In this document: one piece after another, positions 1 to 8,171 of the stretch
Layout: every line of letters begins with the position of its first letter
How positions within the stretch are numbered: position 1 is the first letter of the stretch
Source of the DNA: Neobacillus sp. OS1-2
GTDB lineage: Bacteria; Bacillota; Bacilli; Bacillales; Cytobacillaceae
Assembly: GCF_030915505.1 (NCBI RefSeq)
Contig: NZ_CP133265.1
Location: forward strand, 558,001 to 622,000
DNA length: 64,000 bases
Direction of reading: 5' to 3'
Position numbers and translations under genes: made by a program
Notes under the pieces: generated by a model
Database searches by the model: none
The model's input: only the letters and a program-made list of their open reading frames with translations
What the model was told of the DNA's origin: nothing

Positions 1-155
1 ATTAAAATTAAACGACCGACACCGGAGCGGGCGAGTGCTTCAGCGGCAAATGAACCGACACCGCCCACACCTAAAACAGCGACTGTGCTATTTTTCATTA
101 TTTCTAAGCCTTCTTTACCAACGGCAAGCTCATTTCGGGAAAATTGATGCAGCAT
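1..155 (-). CDS. tcdA: tRNA threonylcarbamoyladenosine dehydratase TcdA (YrvM), N-terminal part
   Basis: Only the first 51 codons are in the window; the gene runs off the left edge. The N-terminus reads MLHQFSRNELAVGKEG and then has the glycine-rich nucleotide-binding turn GVGGVGS of the ThiF/MoeB/E1-like fold. This family uses ATP to dehydrate the N6-threonylcarbamoyl group of A37 in ANN-decoding tRNAs to its cyclic form. The start at 155 is chosen because a GGAG ribosome site lies about 9 bases upstream; the more distal ATG at 170 runs into a stop after two codons. In B. subtilis this gene also lies beyond the 6S RNA gene from aspS, so synteny supports the call. Confidence 0.9.
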   Translation of the reverse strand, partial: MLHQFSRNELAVGKEGLEIMKNSTVAVLGVGGVGSFAAEALARSGVGRLIL

Positions 156-272
156 ATATGTTCACTCCATATCCAAATTCAAATTCACTTATTAGTTATT
201 TTTTCACCATAAAAATATATCATACCCACCTATAAAAACAAGTATTTTCATGGGAATTATCACAATTAGAGC

Positions 273-305
273 AAAAATAAAACCTCCCGACGGTCGCCAA
301 GAGGT
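273..305 (-). terminator. Terminator of the 6S RNA gene
   Basis: On the minus strand ACCTC and GAGGT close an imperfect hairpin with an inner CGAC/GTCG helix, followed by a T-rich tract. It lies directly after the 3' end of the 6S RNA. Confidence 0.6.
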
Positions 306-320
306 AATTTTTAACAAAAG

Positions 321-528
321 GAAAGAGTCCCAATGGTGCCGTTGCTTCTTGATCCTTAGTTTTGATCCCGCTACTTGAGCAGGTGGGTGTCCTGTTCTCG
401 GTATTGTAAGTCCCCTTACCCGTATAAGGGTGAGGCATTTACGCAATCAAAAAACTCTGGACTCCCGAATAAATAATGTTCGGTCAAAACTTCAGGTAAC
501 ACAACGTACATTTCAGGACTCTTCTTTA
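321..528 (-). ncRNA. ssrS: 6S RNA (6S-1, BsrA type)
   Basis: 6S RNA folds into a long hairpin with a central bubble that mimics an open promoter and traps sigma-A RNA polymerase in stationary phase. The 5' end (AGAGTCCTGAAATGTACGTT) and 3' end (CATTGGGACTCTTTCC) can pair to form the closing stem. The middle contains segments I recall from B. subtilis 6S-1, such as TTTTGACCGAACAT, CCTTATACGGGTAAGGGGAC, ACCGAGAACAGGACACCCAC and CAACGGCACCATTGGGAC. The position between aspS and tcdA is the same as in B. subtilis. Ends are approximate (a few bases either way). Confidence 0.93.
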
Positions 529-537
529 ATTGCTTTT

Positions 538-566
538 ATAATAGCATATTTTAACCCGGCCTTCAA
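538..566 (-). promoter_or_regulatory. Sigma-A promoter of 6S RNA
   Basis: On the minus strand TTGAAG, a 17-base spacer ending in TGC, and TATTAT (an extended -10) lie just ahead of the 6S RNA 5' end. The spacing puts the start of transcription near 528-531. Confidence 0.65.
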
Positions 567-589
567 GGTTTCATGAAAGCGAATTCTTG

Positions 590-2359
590 TTATTTATTAA
601 CATTTAATGACAAGTTCAATTCCTTTAATTGCGCCTCGGATACTTCACCAGGTGCATTCGTTAACAAGCAGCTTGCGCTCGCTGTTTTCGGAAATGCGAT
701 GGTATCACGGAGGTTCGTACTGCCTGAAAGCAGCATCACCAATCGGTCTAGACCTAGGGCGATTCCTCCATGCGGCGGTGTTCCATATTCAAAAGCATTC
801 ATCAGGAAGCCAAATTGTTCCTTCGCTTCCTCCGGAGAAAAGCCAAGAACACTAAACATCTTTTCTTGAATTGGCCGTTCAAAAATCCGAAGGGATCCGC
901 CGCCAAGTTCATATCCGTTCAATACCAGGTCATATGCTTGGGCGCGTACTTTTGAAGGATCTGACTCTAGGTATTCAAGGTCTTCTCTAAACGGCATTGT
1001 AAATGGATGATGCGCTGCGTAATATCTGCCTTCTTCTTCATCGTACTCTAGAAGCGGCCAGTCGGTAACCCATAAGAAATGAAATAGACTTGGATCGATT
1101 AAACCTAATTCTTTACCAAGCTTTTGTCTTAAAGCACCGAGCGCATCTGCTACAACATTCTTCTTATCAGCAACAAACAGAAGCAAATCACCAGCCACTG
1201 CCTCAAGAGTGGCAATCAAAGCCTGCGCGTCGTCTCCAGCGAAGAATTTCGCAATCGGGCCCTTCAGTCCTTCAGCATCCACTTTCAGCCATGCAAGACC
1301 TTTCGCCCCATAAACAGCGGCAAACTCTGCTAAGGCATCGATATCTTTTCGAGAATACTTGTCCGCAGCACCTTTTACATTAATTGCTTTAACTTGGCCG
1401 CCGCCGGCAACTGCAGAAGCGAATACTTTAAAGCCGGAATCCTTAACGATCTCAGATAGGTCAACGAGCTCTAAACCAAAACGGGTATCCGGCTTGTCGG
1501 AACCAAATCGACTCATCGCTTCGTCGTAAGTCATGCGTGGGAAAACCTGCGGAACTTCCACACTCTTAACTTCCTTCATCAGCTGTGACATCATGTTTTC
1601 CATCATACCCATGATATCTTCTTGGCTCATGAAACTTGTTTCTATATCGATTTGGGTAAATTCAGGCTGACGGTCAGCACGCAAATCCTCGTCACGGAAG
1701 CAGCGGGCAATTTGGTAATACCGTTCAACGCCACCCACCATTAGCAATTGTTTAAACAATTGTGGGGATTGCGGCAATGCATAAAATTCACCAGGATGCA
1801 CCCGGCTTGGAACTAAATAGTCACGTGCACCTTCTGGCGTACTTTTGGTCAAAATCGGTGTTTCAATATCTAAAAAGCCTTCGCCATCAAGAAAATCCCT
1901 GACATGTTTTGTTACCTGATGACGCATTTTTAACGTTTCAAAAATAACCGGGCGACGGAAGTCTAAATAACGATATTTTAAGCGAACATCCTCTGAAGCA
2001 TCTGTTTTATCAGAAATCATGAACGGAGGAGTTTTTGCCTCGTTAATAATCGTTACTTTTTCCGCCTGCACTTCAATTCTTCCAGTTTTAAGGTTGTCAT
2101 TGATGGTGCCAGCCTCGCGAGCAACAACGGTTCCTACCACATCCAGCACATATTCATTTCGGATCTTTTCGGCCGTTTCTAGGGCTTCCTTTGACAAGTC
2201 AGGATTAAAAACGACTTGAACAATACCTGAACGGTCGCGCAGATCGATAAAGATTAATCCGCCAAGGTCACGGCGTTTTTGCACCCAACCTTTTAATGTT
2301 ACCTTTTCCCCTACTGATGACTCTGGAACTTCCCCACAAAAAAACGATCTGCCAAACAT
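590..2359 (-). CDS. aspS: Aspartyl-tRNA synthetase
   Basis: Class IIb aminoacyl-tRNA synthetase that charges tRNA-Asp in the cytosol. The 589-residue product has the bacterial layout: N-terminal OB-fold anticodon-binding domain (about residues 1-105, [20 protein letters not shown]), class II catalytic core, GAD insertion (about 280-420), and class II motif 3 near the end ([10 protein letters not shown]). Motif 2 is visible as [19 protein letters not shown]. Length is normal for bacterial AspRS. It starts 13 bases after hisS stops, so the two form an operon controlled by the T-box upstream of hisS. No clear terminator is seen between its stop and the 6S promoter. Confidence 0.98.
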   Translation of the reverse strand: MFGRSFFCGEVPESSVGEKVTLKGWVQKRRDLGGLIFIDLRDRSGIVQVVFNPDLSKEALETAEKIRNEYVLDVVGTVVAREAGTINDNLKTGRIEVQAEKVTIINEAKTPPFMISDKTDASEDVRLKYRYLDFRRPVIFETLKMRHQVTKHVRDFLDGEGFLDIETPILTKSTPEGARDYLVPSRVHPGEFYALPQSPQLFKQLLMVGGVERYYQIARCFRDEDLRADRQPEFTQIDIETSFMSQEDIMGMMENMMSQLMKEVKSVEVPQVFPRMTYDEAMSRFGSDKPDTRFGLELVDLSEIVKDSGFKVFASAVAGGGQVKAINVKGAADKYSRKDIDALAEFAAVYGAKGLAWLKVDAEGLKGPIAKFFAGDDAQALIATLEAVAGDLLLFVADKKNVVADALGALRQKLGKELGLIDPSLFHFLWVTDWPLLEYDEEEGRYYAAHHPFTMPFREDLEYLESDPSKVRAQAYDLVLNGYELGGGSLRIFERPIQEKMFSVLGFSPEEAKEQFGFLMNAFEYGTPPHGGIALGLDRLVMLLSGSTNLRDTIAFPKTASASCLLTNAPGEVSEAQLKELNLSLNVNK

Positions 2360-2372
2360 TGTTTTTCCCCCT

Positions 2373-3644
2373 TTAAGATTGCAATTCCTTAAATTGTTGA
2401 ATGAAAGAATGTAAGTCTACTTCCACTTGTTCACCTGTTGCCATATTCTTTATAGTAATTTTGTTATTTTTAAGTTCGTCGTCGCCAAGAATGGCTACGT
2501 ATTTGGCTTTTAAGCGGTCTGCCGCTTTAAATTGCGCTTTAATCTTTCGGTCTAAATAATCCCGTTCTGCTGAAAAGCCTGCCAAACGCAGCTGCTGCAA
2601 TAACCCGACAGTGTAATCCTTTGCTTCCTCCCCAAGTGCAGCAAGGTAGCAGTCAATTCCTTGATTCAACTCAAGCTCGATTCCTTCAGCCTCAAGAGCA
2701 GCGATAAAGCGCTCAATACTTAAGGCAAAGCCAATCCCCGGTGTTTCCGGACCGCCAATTTCTTCAGCTAAGCCGTTATACCGGCCGCCGCCGCAAAGAG
2801 TCGTAATGGCGCCAAATCCTTCGGCATTACTCATAATCTCAAAGGCCGTGTGATTATAATAATCCAAGCCCCTCACCAAGTTGGCATCGACCTCAAACGG
2901 TATATCAAGCTGCGTTAAATAGTGTTGTAATTTTTCAAAATAGGCTTTTGAAAAATCATTTAAAAATTCCAGGATTGAAGGTGCTGATTTCATTAATTCA
3001 TGGTCACGGTCCTGCTTACAATCCAGGATGCGCAAAGGATTTTTTTCCAAACGGTTTTGACAATCGTGGCAAAACTCGCCGATTCGCGGTTGAAAGTGAT
3101 TCACTAATGCCTCGCGGTGTGCGGTACGGCTCTCTTTATCGCCAAGACTGTTGATCATCAGCTTTAGCTGTGTCAAGCCCATTTCCTTGTACAAATTCAT
3201 CGCAAGGGAAATCACTTCTGCATCAATCGCAGGATCATTGCTTCCTAAGGCCTCAACGCCAAATTGGACAAACTGGCGGAAGCGCCCTGCCTGCGGACGT
3301 TCATAGCGGAACATCGGCCCCATGTAATAAAGCTTGACGGGCTGATTGGCAAGACCAAACATTTTCTTCTCGACAAACGAGCGAACAACCGCTGCCGTGC
3401 CCTCCGGTCTAAGCGTGATACTGCGTTTCCCTCGGTCTTCAAATGTGTACATTTCTTTTTGAACAATATCGGTTGAATCACCAACACCTCTTGAAAAAAG
3501 ATCAGTATGTTCAAATATAGGAGTGCGAATCTCCTGATATTGATATTTTTCACAAAGCTCGCGCGCTTTTGCTTCTATCAGCTGCCACTTCTCTACCTCT
3601 CCTGGCAGAATATCCTGCGTACCTCTTGGTATACTTATAGACAT
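2373..3644 (-). CDS. hisS: Histidyl-tRNA synthetase
   Basis: Class II synthetase that charges tRNA-His. The N-terminus [16 protein letters not shown] is typical, motif 2 is seen as [15 protein letters not shown], and the histidine-specific segments [14 protein letters not shown] and GGGRYNGL are present. The last about 90 residues form the anticodon-binding domain. 423 residues is the usual length. The ATG at 3644 follows a strong GGAGGG ribosome site. First gene of the hisS-aspS operon, expressed from the T-box leader. Confidence 0.98.
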   Translation of the reverse strand: MSISIPRGTQDILPGEVEKWQLIEAKARELCEKYQYQEIRTPIFEHTDLFSRGVGDSTDIVQKEMYTFEDRGKRSITLRPEGTAAVVRSFVEKKMFGLANQPVKLYYMGPMFRYERPQAGRFRQFVQFGVEALGSNDPAIDAEVISLAMNLYKEMGLTQLKLMINSLGDKESRTAHREALVNHFQPRIGEFCHDCQNRLEKNPLRILDCKQDRDHELMKSAPSILEFLNDFSKAYFEKLQHYLTQLDIPFEVDANLVRGLDYYNHTAFEIMSNAEGFGAITTLCGGGRYNGLAEEIGGPETPGIGFALSIERFIAALEAEGIELELNQGIDCYLAALGEEAKDYTVGLLQQLRLAGFSAERDYLDRKIKAQFKAADRLKAKYVAILGDDELKNNKITIKNMATGEQVEVDLHSFIQQFKELQS

Positions 3645-3694
3645 AGTGGAAACCCTCCTCTTTTTTTAAAATTTTTATGTAAAAATGTTTTAAA

Positions 3695-4045
3695 TAAATA
3701 TAAAAAACTCTCGTCCCTTGTATTAAATACAAGGGACGAGAGTTTTGATCCCGCGGTACCACCCTAGTTGAAAAGCATGTAAGTGAATGCCTTTCCTCTT
3801 AAACAGTTAACGCCTGCTCACGTTCTTCTCCTACTAAAGCATGGGCTTTTTCAGAGAGAAGCCTACGGAGTGTTCATTCATTAAGGCACATGCAGAAATG
3901 CTTTCAGCCTAAGGCATTTCCTCTCTTTTCATGAGTTCGCTTAATTACTATGCTCCATCATTGGTTATATACGAATATTTCATTTTACATTGTCCAGCTC
4001 CAGGCCCTACGCCGCTGAACAGGGAATTTGCGCTTTTCTTATTTA
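3695..4045 (-). promoter_or_regulatory. T-box leader of hisS-aspS
   Basis: The minus strand carries the T-box core GGGTGGTACCGCGG at 3751-3764, then an intrinsic terminator at 3702-3746 with a stem of about 19 base pairs (AAACTCTCGTCCCTTGTATT and its complement) and a T-run. Uncharged tRNA is expected to bind and stabilise the competing antiterminator. A candidate histidine specifier CAC lies in the context GAACACTCC around 3866-3874; this codon assignment is an inference from position, not from a folded model. A short dispersed repeat sits near the 5' end of the leader. Confidence 0.93.
3989..4036. repeat. Short dispersed repeat (copy A) inside the T-box leader
   Basis: The segment beginning TTGTCCAGCTCCAG and continuing with CCCTACGCCGCTGAA resembles dispersed intergenic palindromes common in Bacillus genomes. 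It shares the pattern TTGTCYAGCTYCAG with the copy at 26530-26676 (reverse strand) and weaker similarity with the copy at 15734-15840. It lies between the promoter and stem I of the hisS T-box. Confidence 0.55.
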
Positions 4046-4049
4046 TATA

Positions 4050-4079
4050 ATAATACGGAGCAATGATAGTAATGTCAAG
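4050..4079 (-). promoter_or_regulatory. Sigma-A promoter of the hisS T-box leader
   Basis: Minus strand TTGACA at 4079-4074, an 18-base spacer, and TATTAT at 4055-4050. It is placed just upstream of the T-box leader and just downstream of the yrzK stop. Confidence 0.75.
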
Positions 4080-4085
4080 AAAGAT

Positions 4086-4262
4086 TTACGACCTTCCTAA
4101 ATGTTTTTTTAACTTTCTGACATCACCCATTGTGATCCCAAATTCGGATGCAAGCTCAATGGAGGATGCATGCTGCTCCTTTTGAATAAAATCATGAAAA
4201 TCCACTCCGAAAAGGCGGCCATCCATCGATTGTACATTCATTCCTTTATCACTCGACCTCAT
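4086..4262 (-). CDS. yrzK: Small conserved protein YrzK-like (58 aa)
   Basis: A 58-residue open frame starting MRSSDKGMNVQSMDGRLFGV and ending KLKKHLGRS. The start at 4262 has an AGAGGTGA ribosome site about 7 bases upstream; two other ATGs between them are out of frame. The segment SSIELASEFGITMGDVRKLK looks like a helix-turn-helix, so binding to DNA or RNA polymerase is possible, but no function is known to me. B. subtilis has a small gene, yrzK, at the same place between yrvJ and hisS, which supports the call. The yrvJ gene is divergent. Confidence 0.75.
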   Translation of the reverse strand: MRSSDKGMNVQSMDGRLFGVDFHDFIQKEQHASSIELASEFGITMGDVRKLKKHLGRS

Positions 4263-4419
4263 CCATCATTCACCTCTATCTTTTTTTCTATTATTTCCAT
4301 GAAAGATGAAAAACTTGCATGTGATTGTCATTTTCGTGAAAAGGGATGGACTATTTTTACAATTAAGGAATGAATTCCTCTCGGTTTTACGGTAAAATAA
4401 AAAACGAAGGAGGGTACCG

Positions 4420-6201
4420 ATGAGAAAAAAGATTTTTCTATTATTACTAACAATCACTCTAATTTTCGGGGCTTTCCTGCCACAAGGAAAAAGCAGTGCC
4501 GCAAGTGGTTCCCTTACGATTTCCACTGATGCCGTCAATGTTCGCGGCGGCCCGGGACTAAGTTATCCCCTCGTAAAAATAGCCAAGAGGGGTGAAAAGT
4601 ATTCGGTTGTGAAAGAAAAAAACGACTGGATTGAAATTCAGTTACCCTTTGGTAAAACAGGCTGGGTTGTCAACTGGCTTGTCACCAAAGAAAACGAGGA
4701 AAAAACGGCTAAAGCCGCCACATCGGCAGTAGCTACAAGTTCCATTGCCAAAGCGAATACAGATCAGTTAAGAATTCGCTCCGGCCCAGGGACAAGCTTT
4801 CGGATTGTCGGGTTCTTAAATAAAGGACAAGAAGCCACAATCCTTGACCAGAATGAAAACTGGTACAAAATCACCTCATCATTCGGAGAGGGCTGGGTTG
4901 TGAGAGATTTTTTAGTGATTAAATCTACCGTTAAGCAAGACAACAAGCAAAATCCGACAGCCTCTACTAGCACGGGCACTGGCGTGGTGAATGGCGATAC
5001 CTTAAATGTGCGAAAAGAACCATCCACCACAAGTCCGATCATTGGGAAACTCACCAAAGGAACGAGTGTATCCATTTATTCCAAACAGAACAATTGGTTG
5101 GAGGTAGGATTTGCATCTATTAAGGGCTGGGTAAATTCTGAGTTTATTAACACAAAAACGGAAGTCTCCAAGGATTCCCCTAAGAAAGAATTAAGCGGGA
5201 TCAATGGAAAAGTAACAGCCGGAAGTCTAAGTGTCCGCTCCGGATCCTCATTGGATTTCGGCATTATTGGCACTGTAACCAAAGGGCAAAGCTTTGCTAT
5301 TTTAGAGGAAAATAACAATTGGGTAAAGATAGAGTTTAAGTCTGGTAGATTTGGATGGGTGGCCGGCTGGTACCTTGATATGACTACGGGGGCATCCCCG
5401 TCTGGAACATCTCAATCTGGACAAGCTCAGAAGGAAAGTACAATTACCATCTTACATAATGGAACAAATATCCGAAAAGAAGCAAATGTCCAATCAGATG
5501 TGGCAGAACTGGCAAATGAAGGAGATACCTTTTCTGTAAAAAGAGTTGTCAATGACTGGTATGAAATAAAACTGAAAAATGGACATACGGGGTATGTTGC
5601 TGGTTGGATTGTATCGATCAATGGCAGGAACCCGCAAATTCAGAAATCAGGAGCTGAAGGATATCTTAAAAATAAAACCATTGTATTGGATCCAGGCCAT
5701 GGCGGCGGGGACAATGGTACTACCGGTGCAAACGGTACTTTAGAAAAAGAGCTGACCCTTCGAACAGCCCGGCTCTTATCTGATAAATTAAGAGCCGCCG
5801 GTGCAACAGTCTACCTGACAAGAAGTAATGATTCTTTTATACCTTTGCCATCACGTGTAAATGCCGCACAAACCTACAGTGCCGATGCCTTCATCAGCCT
5901 TCATTACGACAGCAATGAAGAACGGAGTGCACGTGGTATGACTGGCTATTATTATCACGGTTATCAAAAGGCACTTGCCGAAACAGTATTTACATCAACA
6001 GTCGGACAAACCAATTTAAAAGACCGCGGCGTCCGAATTGGTGATTTCCATGTCATTCGGGAAAACAGCCAAAAGGCCGTTCTTATGGAGCTAGGCTATC
6101 TAAGTAACCCAGAGGAAGAGATGACACTAAACTCCAGCGGATTTCAAGAAAATGCGGCATCCGGTTTATATAATGGATTAGCGCGATTTTTTAAAAATTA
6201 A
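4420..6201 (+). CDS. yrvJ: N-acetylmuramoyl-L-alanine amidase with five SH3b repeats (YrvJ)
   Basis: Secreted cell-wall hydrolase that cleaves the bond between N-acetylmuramic acid and the stem peptide. A signal peptide covers about residues 1-28. Five bacterial SH3 wall-binding repeats follow, each with a (V/L)NVR or (L)RIRSGP-type start and a GWV end (about 32-90, 108-168, 187-245, 262-325, 345-402). The last about 175 residues are an Amidase_3 catalytic domain with the zinc ligands in DPGHGGGDNG (H near 427), LEKEL, ISLHYDSN and the late glutamate in LMELGYLSNPEEE. The ATG follows AAGGAGGG. 593 residues is somewhat longer than usual because of the number of repeats. Its downstream terminator is split by an IS element. 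Confidence 0.95.
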   Translation: MRKKIFLLLLTITLIFGAFLPQGKSSAASGSLTISTDAVNVRGGPGLSYPLVKIAKRGEKYSVVKEKNDWIEIQLPFGKTGWVVNWLVTKENEEKTAKAATSAVATSSIAKANTDQLRIRSGPGTSFRIVGFLNKGQEATILDQNENWYKITSSFGEGWVVRDFLVIKSTVKQDNKQNPTASTSTGTGVVNGDTLNVRKEPSTTSPIIGKLTKGTSVSIYSKQNNWLEVGFASIKGWVNSEFINTKTEVSKDSPKKELSGINGKVTAGSLSVRSGSSLDFGIIGTVTKGQSFAILEENNNWVKIEFKSGRFGWVAGWYLDMTTGASPSGTSQSGQAQKESTITILHNGTNIRKEANVQSDVAELANEGDTFSVKRVVNDWYEIKLKNGHTGYVAGWIVSINGRNPQIQKSGAEGYLKNKTIVLDPGHGGGDNGTTGANGTLEKELTLRTARLLSDKLRAAGATVYLTRSNDSFIPLPSRVNAAQTYSADAFISLHYDSNEERSARGMTGYYYHGYQKALAETVFTSTVGQTNLKDRGVRIGDFHVIRENSQKAVLMELGYLSNPEEEMTLNSSGFQENAASGLYNGLARFFKN

Positions 6202-6225
6202 AAAAGAGCTTGGCACCTAGAATGG

Positions 6226-6279
6226 TACCTGTAGGTAGGACACTTGTAAAAAAGAGTGTTCAACCTGCAGGTATTTTTT
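6226..6279 (+). terminator. Hairpin and T-run in the left end of the IS element
   Basis: TACCTGTAGGTAGGACACT and AGTGTTCAACCTGCAGGTA form a stem of about 19 pairs with a few mismatches, followed by TTTTTT. It could stop incoming yrvJ transcripts before the transposase gene. This is an inference from structure. Confidence 0.55.
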
Positions 6280-6318
6280 ATATACTTGAATTTCAGAATA
6301 TGGGGATTAGGGGACAAC

Positions 6319-7647
6319 ATGAGTAAAATAACTTTTTCATCTAAAGAGATAAATACACTTCAAAAAAATCCAAATGTACAGCGTGTCAGCGAAAAGTCCA
6401 TTACCTATACAGACGAATTTAAAAATAGATTTATCGATGAATACCAAGCCGGCAAACTCCCTCGTCAGATTTTTGAGGAGAATGGATTTGATGTGGACGT
6501 CATTGGCATAAAACGAATTGAACAGTCAGCCTGTAGGTGGAAAAAAGCCTATGAAAAGAATGGCTTGATCGGGCTTACAGATACAAGAAAAACAACCTCT
6601 GGCAGACCTTTAAAACGGGAGCTTACACCCTCCGAAGTAATTGAGAGACAAAGAGCCAGAATCGAATTATTGGAAGGGCAGGTAGAACTGTTAAAAAAGC
6701 TAGAAACGACCGAAAGGAGGCTGCTAAACGCAAGCGAGAATCTAAACCCAAATAAGGCATATCAATTGATCCAGGAGACGCTTGGGCAAAACGGATTTAA
6801 GGGGATGACTAGGTACTTTTGTGAGCTTCTGGGTGTTTCCCGGTCAGGATACTATAGTTACATGAAAGCTGCCTCTGTCCGTGAAGCAAGGGAGAAGTTA
6901 GACCTCGAAGCGAAGGAACTCATTTTAAAGGCTTTTGACCGAAGGGGATATAAGAAAGGTTCACGCTCCATCAAAATGATTTTGGAGAATGAGTTTGATG
7001 TTAACTTTAGCCGTAAAAAAATCCGGAGAATCATGAGGAAATACGGAATCGTTTGTCCTCACAGAAAGCCAAATCCATATAAAAAAATCGCCAAAGCAAC
7101 GAAGGAACATCAAGTCGTACCAAATAAGTTAAACAGAGAATTTAAGCAAGGTGTACCAGGAAAAGTATTATTAACGGATATTACATATTTACCATATAAC
7201 GGAAGTAGTATGGCCTATTTGTCAACCATAAAAGATGCCTCCACCAATGAGTTATTAGCTTATCATATTTCAGATCGAATCACGTTAGATATCGCAACAA
7301 AGACCATCGATAAATTAATGAAAAATAAGAAGATTAGTTTACATTCGGAGGCATTTATCCATTCTGATCAAGGGAGCCATTACACAAGCCCAAGATATCA
7401 GAAATTGTTAAAAAAACATGGTTTAGACCAGTCAATGTCTAGGAGAGGAAACTGTTGGGACAATGCCCCGATGGAGTCTTTCTTTGGGCATTTAAAGGAT
7501 GAGGTAGACTACCAGTCTTGTAAAACATTAGATGAACTGAAGGCGAAAATAAATCATTACATGGTTTACTATAACAATTATCGATATCAATGGAATTTAG
7601 AAAAGATGACCCCTATTCAATATAGGAATCATCTTTTAGCTTCATAA
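6319..7647 (+). CDS. IS3-family transposase (single frame, DDE type)
   Basis: Catalyses cut-and-paste or copy-out movement of the surrounding IS. The N-terminal third has a helix-turn-helix and a leucine-rich coiled coil (about residues 95-130, ending VELLKKLETTERR). The C-terminal two thirds is the rve integrase core with the catalytic triad visible in LLTDITYLPY, IHSDQGSHYTS and NAPMESFFGHLK. Most IS3 members make this protein by ribosomal frameshifting between two frames; here the whole 442-residue protein is in one frame. The ATG at 6319 has AGGGG five bases upstream; the open frame extends further upstream but through the hairpin. No sign of decay, so it may be active. Confidence 0.93.
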   Translation: MSKITFSSKEINTLQKNPNVQRVSEKSITYTDEFKNRFIDEYQAGKLPRQIFEENGFDVDVIGIKRIEQSACRWKKAYEKNGLIGLTDTRKTTSGRPLKRELTPSEVIERQRARIELLEGQVELLKKLETTERRLLNASENLNPNKAYQLIQETLGQNGFKGMTRYFCELLGVSRSGYYSYMKAASVREAREKLDLEAKELILKAFDRRGYKKGSRSIKMILENEFDVNFSRKKIRRIMRKYGIVCPHRKPNPYKKIAKATKEHQVVPNKLNREFKQGVPGKVLLTDITYLPYNGSSMAYLSTIKDASTNELLAYHISDRITLDIATKTIDKLMKNKKISLHSEAFIHSDQGSHYTSPRYQKLLKKHGLDQSMSRRGNCWDNAPMESFFGHLKDEVDYQSCKTLDELKAKINHYMVYYNNYRYQWNLEKMTPIQYRNHLLAS

Positions 7648-7711
7648 CTCTTTTTTTCATGTGTCCTTGACACGGGTGCCAGATTAACCTTAACATAAGG
7701 GCCAAGCTCTT

Positions 7712-8155
7712 TTATGCTTTACTTTCAAGTATTAACGTCACAGGACCGTCATTGATTAATTGGACATCCATCATCGCTCCGAAAACTCCTGTTTCAACGC
7801 GAATTCCTTTTTCACGGAGCATTCCATTAAACGCCTCATATATCTTGATTGCCTGTTCCGGTCTGGCCGCCTCAATAAAACTTGGTCTTCGTCCTTTGCG
7901 GCAATCCCCGTAAAGGGTAAACTGGGAAACAGAAAGAATTTCCCCACCAACATCCATTAAAGACAAATTCATTTTTCCATCTGCATCTTCAAAAACCCTT
8001 AGATGAGCAATTTTATCAGCTAAATAAGCCGCATCCGTTTCCTGATCTTCATGTGTCACACCGACGAGCAGAACAAACCCCATAGAAATCTGCCCGGTTA
8101 CTTCACCGTCAACGGTTACTTTGGCTGCTTTGCTACGTTGAACTACTACCTTCAT
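7712..8155 (-). CDS. dtd: D-aminoacyl-tRNA deacylase
   Basis: Removes D-amino acids (and glycine from tRNA-Ala) from mischarged tRNAs. The 147-residue protein begins [18 protein letters not shown] and carries the two family motifs: [19 protein letters not shown] and the C-terminal Gly-cisPro loop [11 protein letters not shown] that forms the chiral-selective pocket. It lies 16 bases after relA, so it is probably the last gene of the relA operon. Its terminator has been interrupted by the IS element just downstream. Confidence 0.97.
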   Translation of the reverse strand: MKVVVQRSKAAKVTVDGEVTGQISMGFVLLVGVTHEDQETDAAYLADKIAHLRVFEDADGKMNLSLMDVGGEILSVSQFTLYGDCRKGRRPSFIEAARPEQAIKIYEAFNGMLREKGIRVETGVFGAMMDVQLINDGPVTLILESKA

Positions 8156-8171
8156 AGTTGATACACCTTTC

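Larger units (their letters stand above)
6211..7681 (+). mobile_element. IS3-family insertion sequence (about 1.47 kb)
   Basis: Both ends start with TGGCACC when read inward, and both share an inner block (GGACACTTGTAAAAAAGAGT on the left, GGACACATGAAAAAAAGAGT on the right), so they are imperfect inverted repeats with an insertion of about 12 bases on the left. It encodes one full-length transposase. Just outside, AAAAGAGCTTGG (6202-6213) and CCAAGCTCTTTT (7701-7712) are perfect inverted copies, which fits insertion into the loop of the shared yrvJ/dtd terminator. I cannot find a convincing direct target repeat, so the exact ends are uncertain by a few bases. Confidence 0.8.

Noticed and set aside
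204..446. Minus-strand open frames over the 6S RNA (72-80 codons)
   Set aside because: They coincide with the structured RNA gene and its terminator and have no ribosome site.
6207..7686. A direct target-site duplication around the IS3 element
   Set aside because: The bases outside the TGGCACC ends (AGCT on the left, GATT on the right) do not match; ends may be misplaced or the duplication has decayed.
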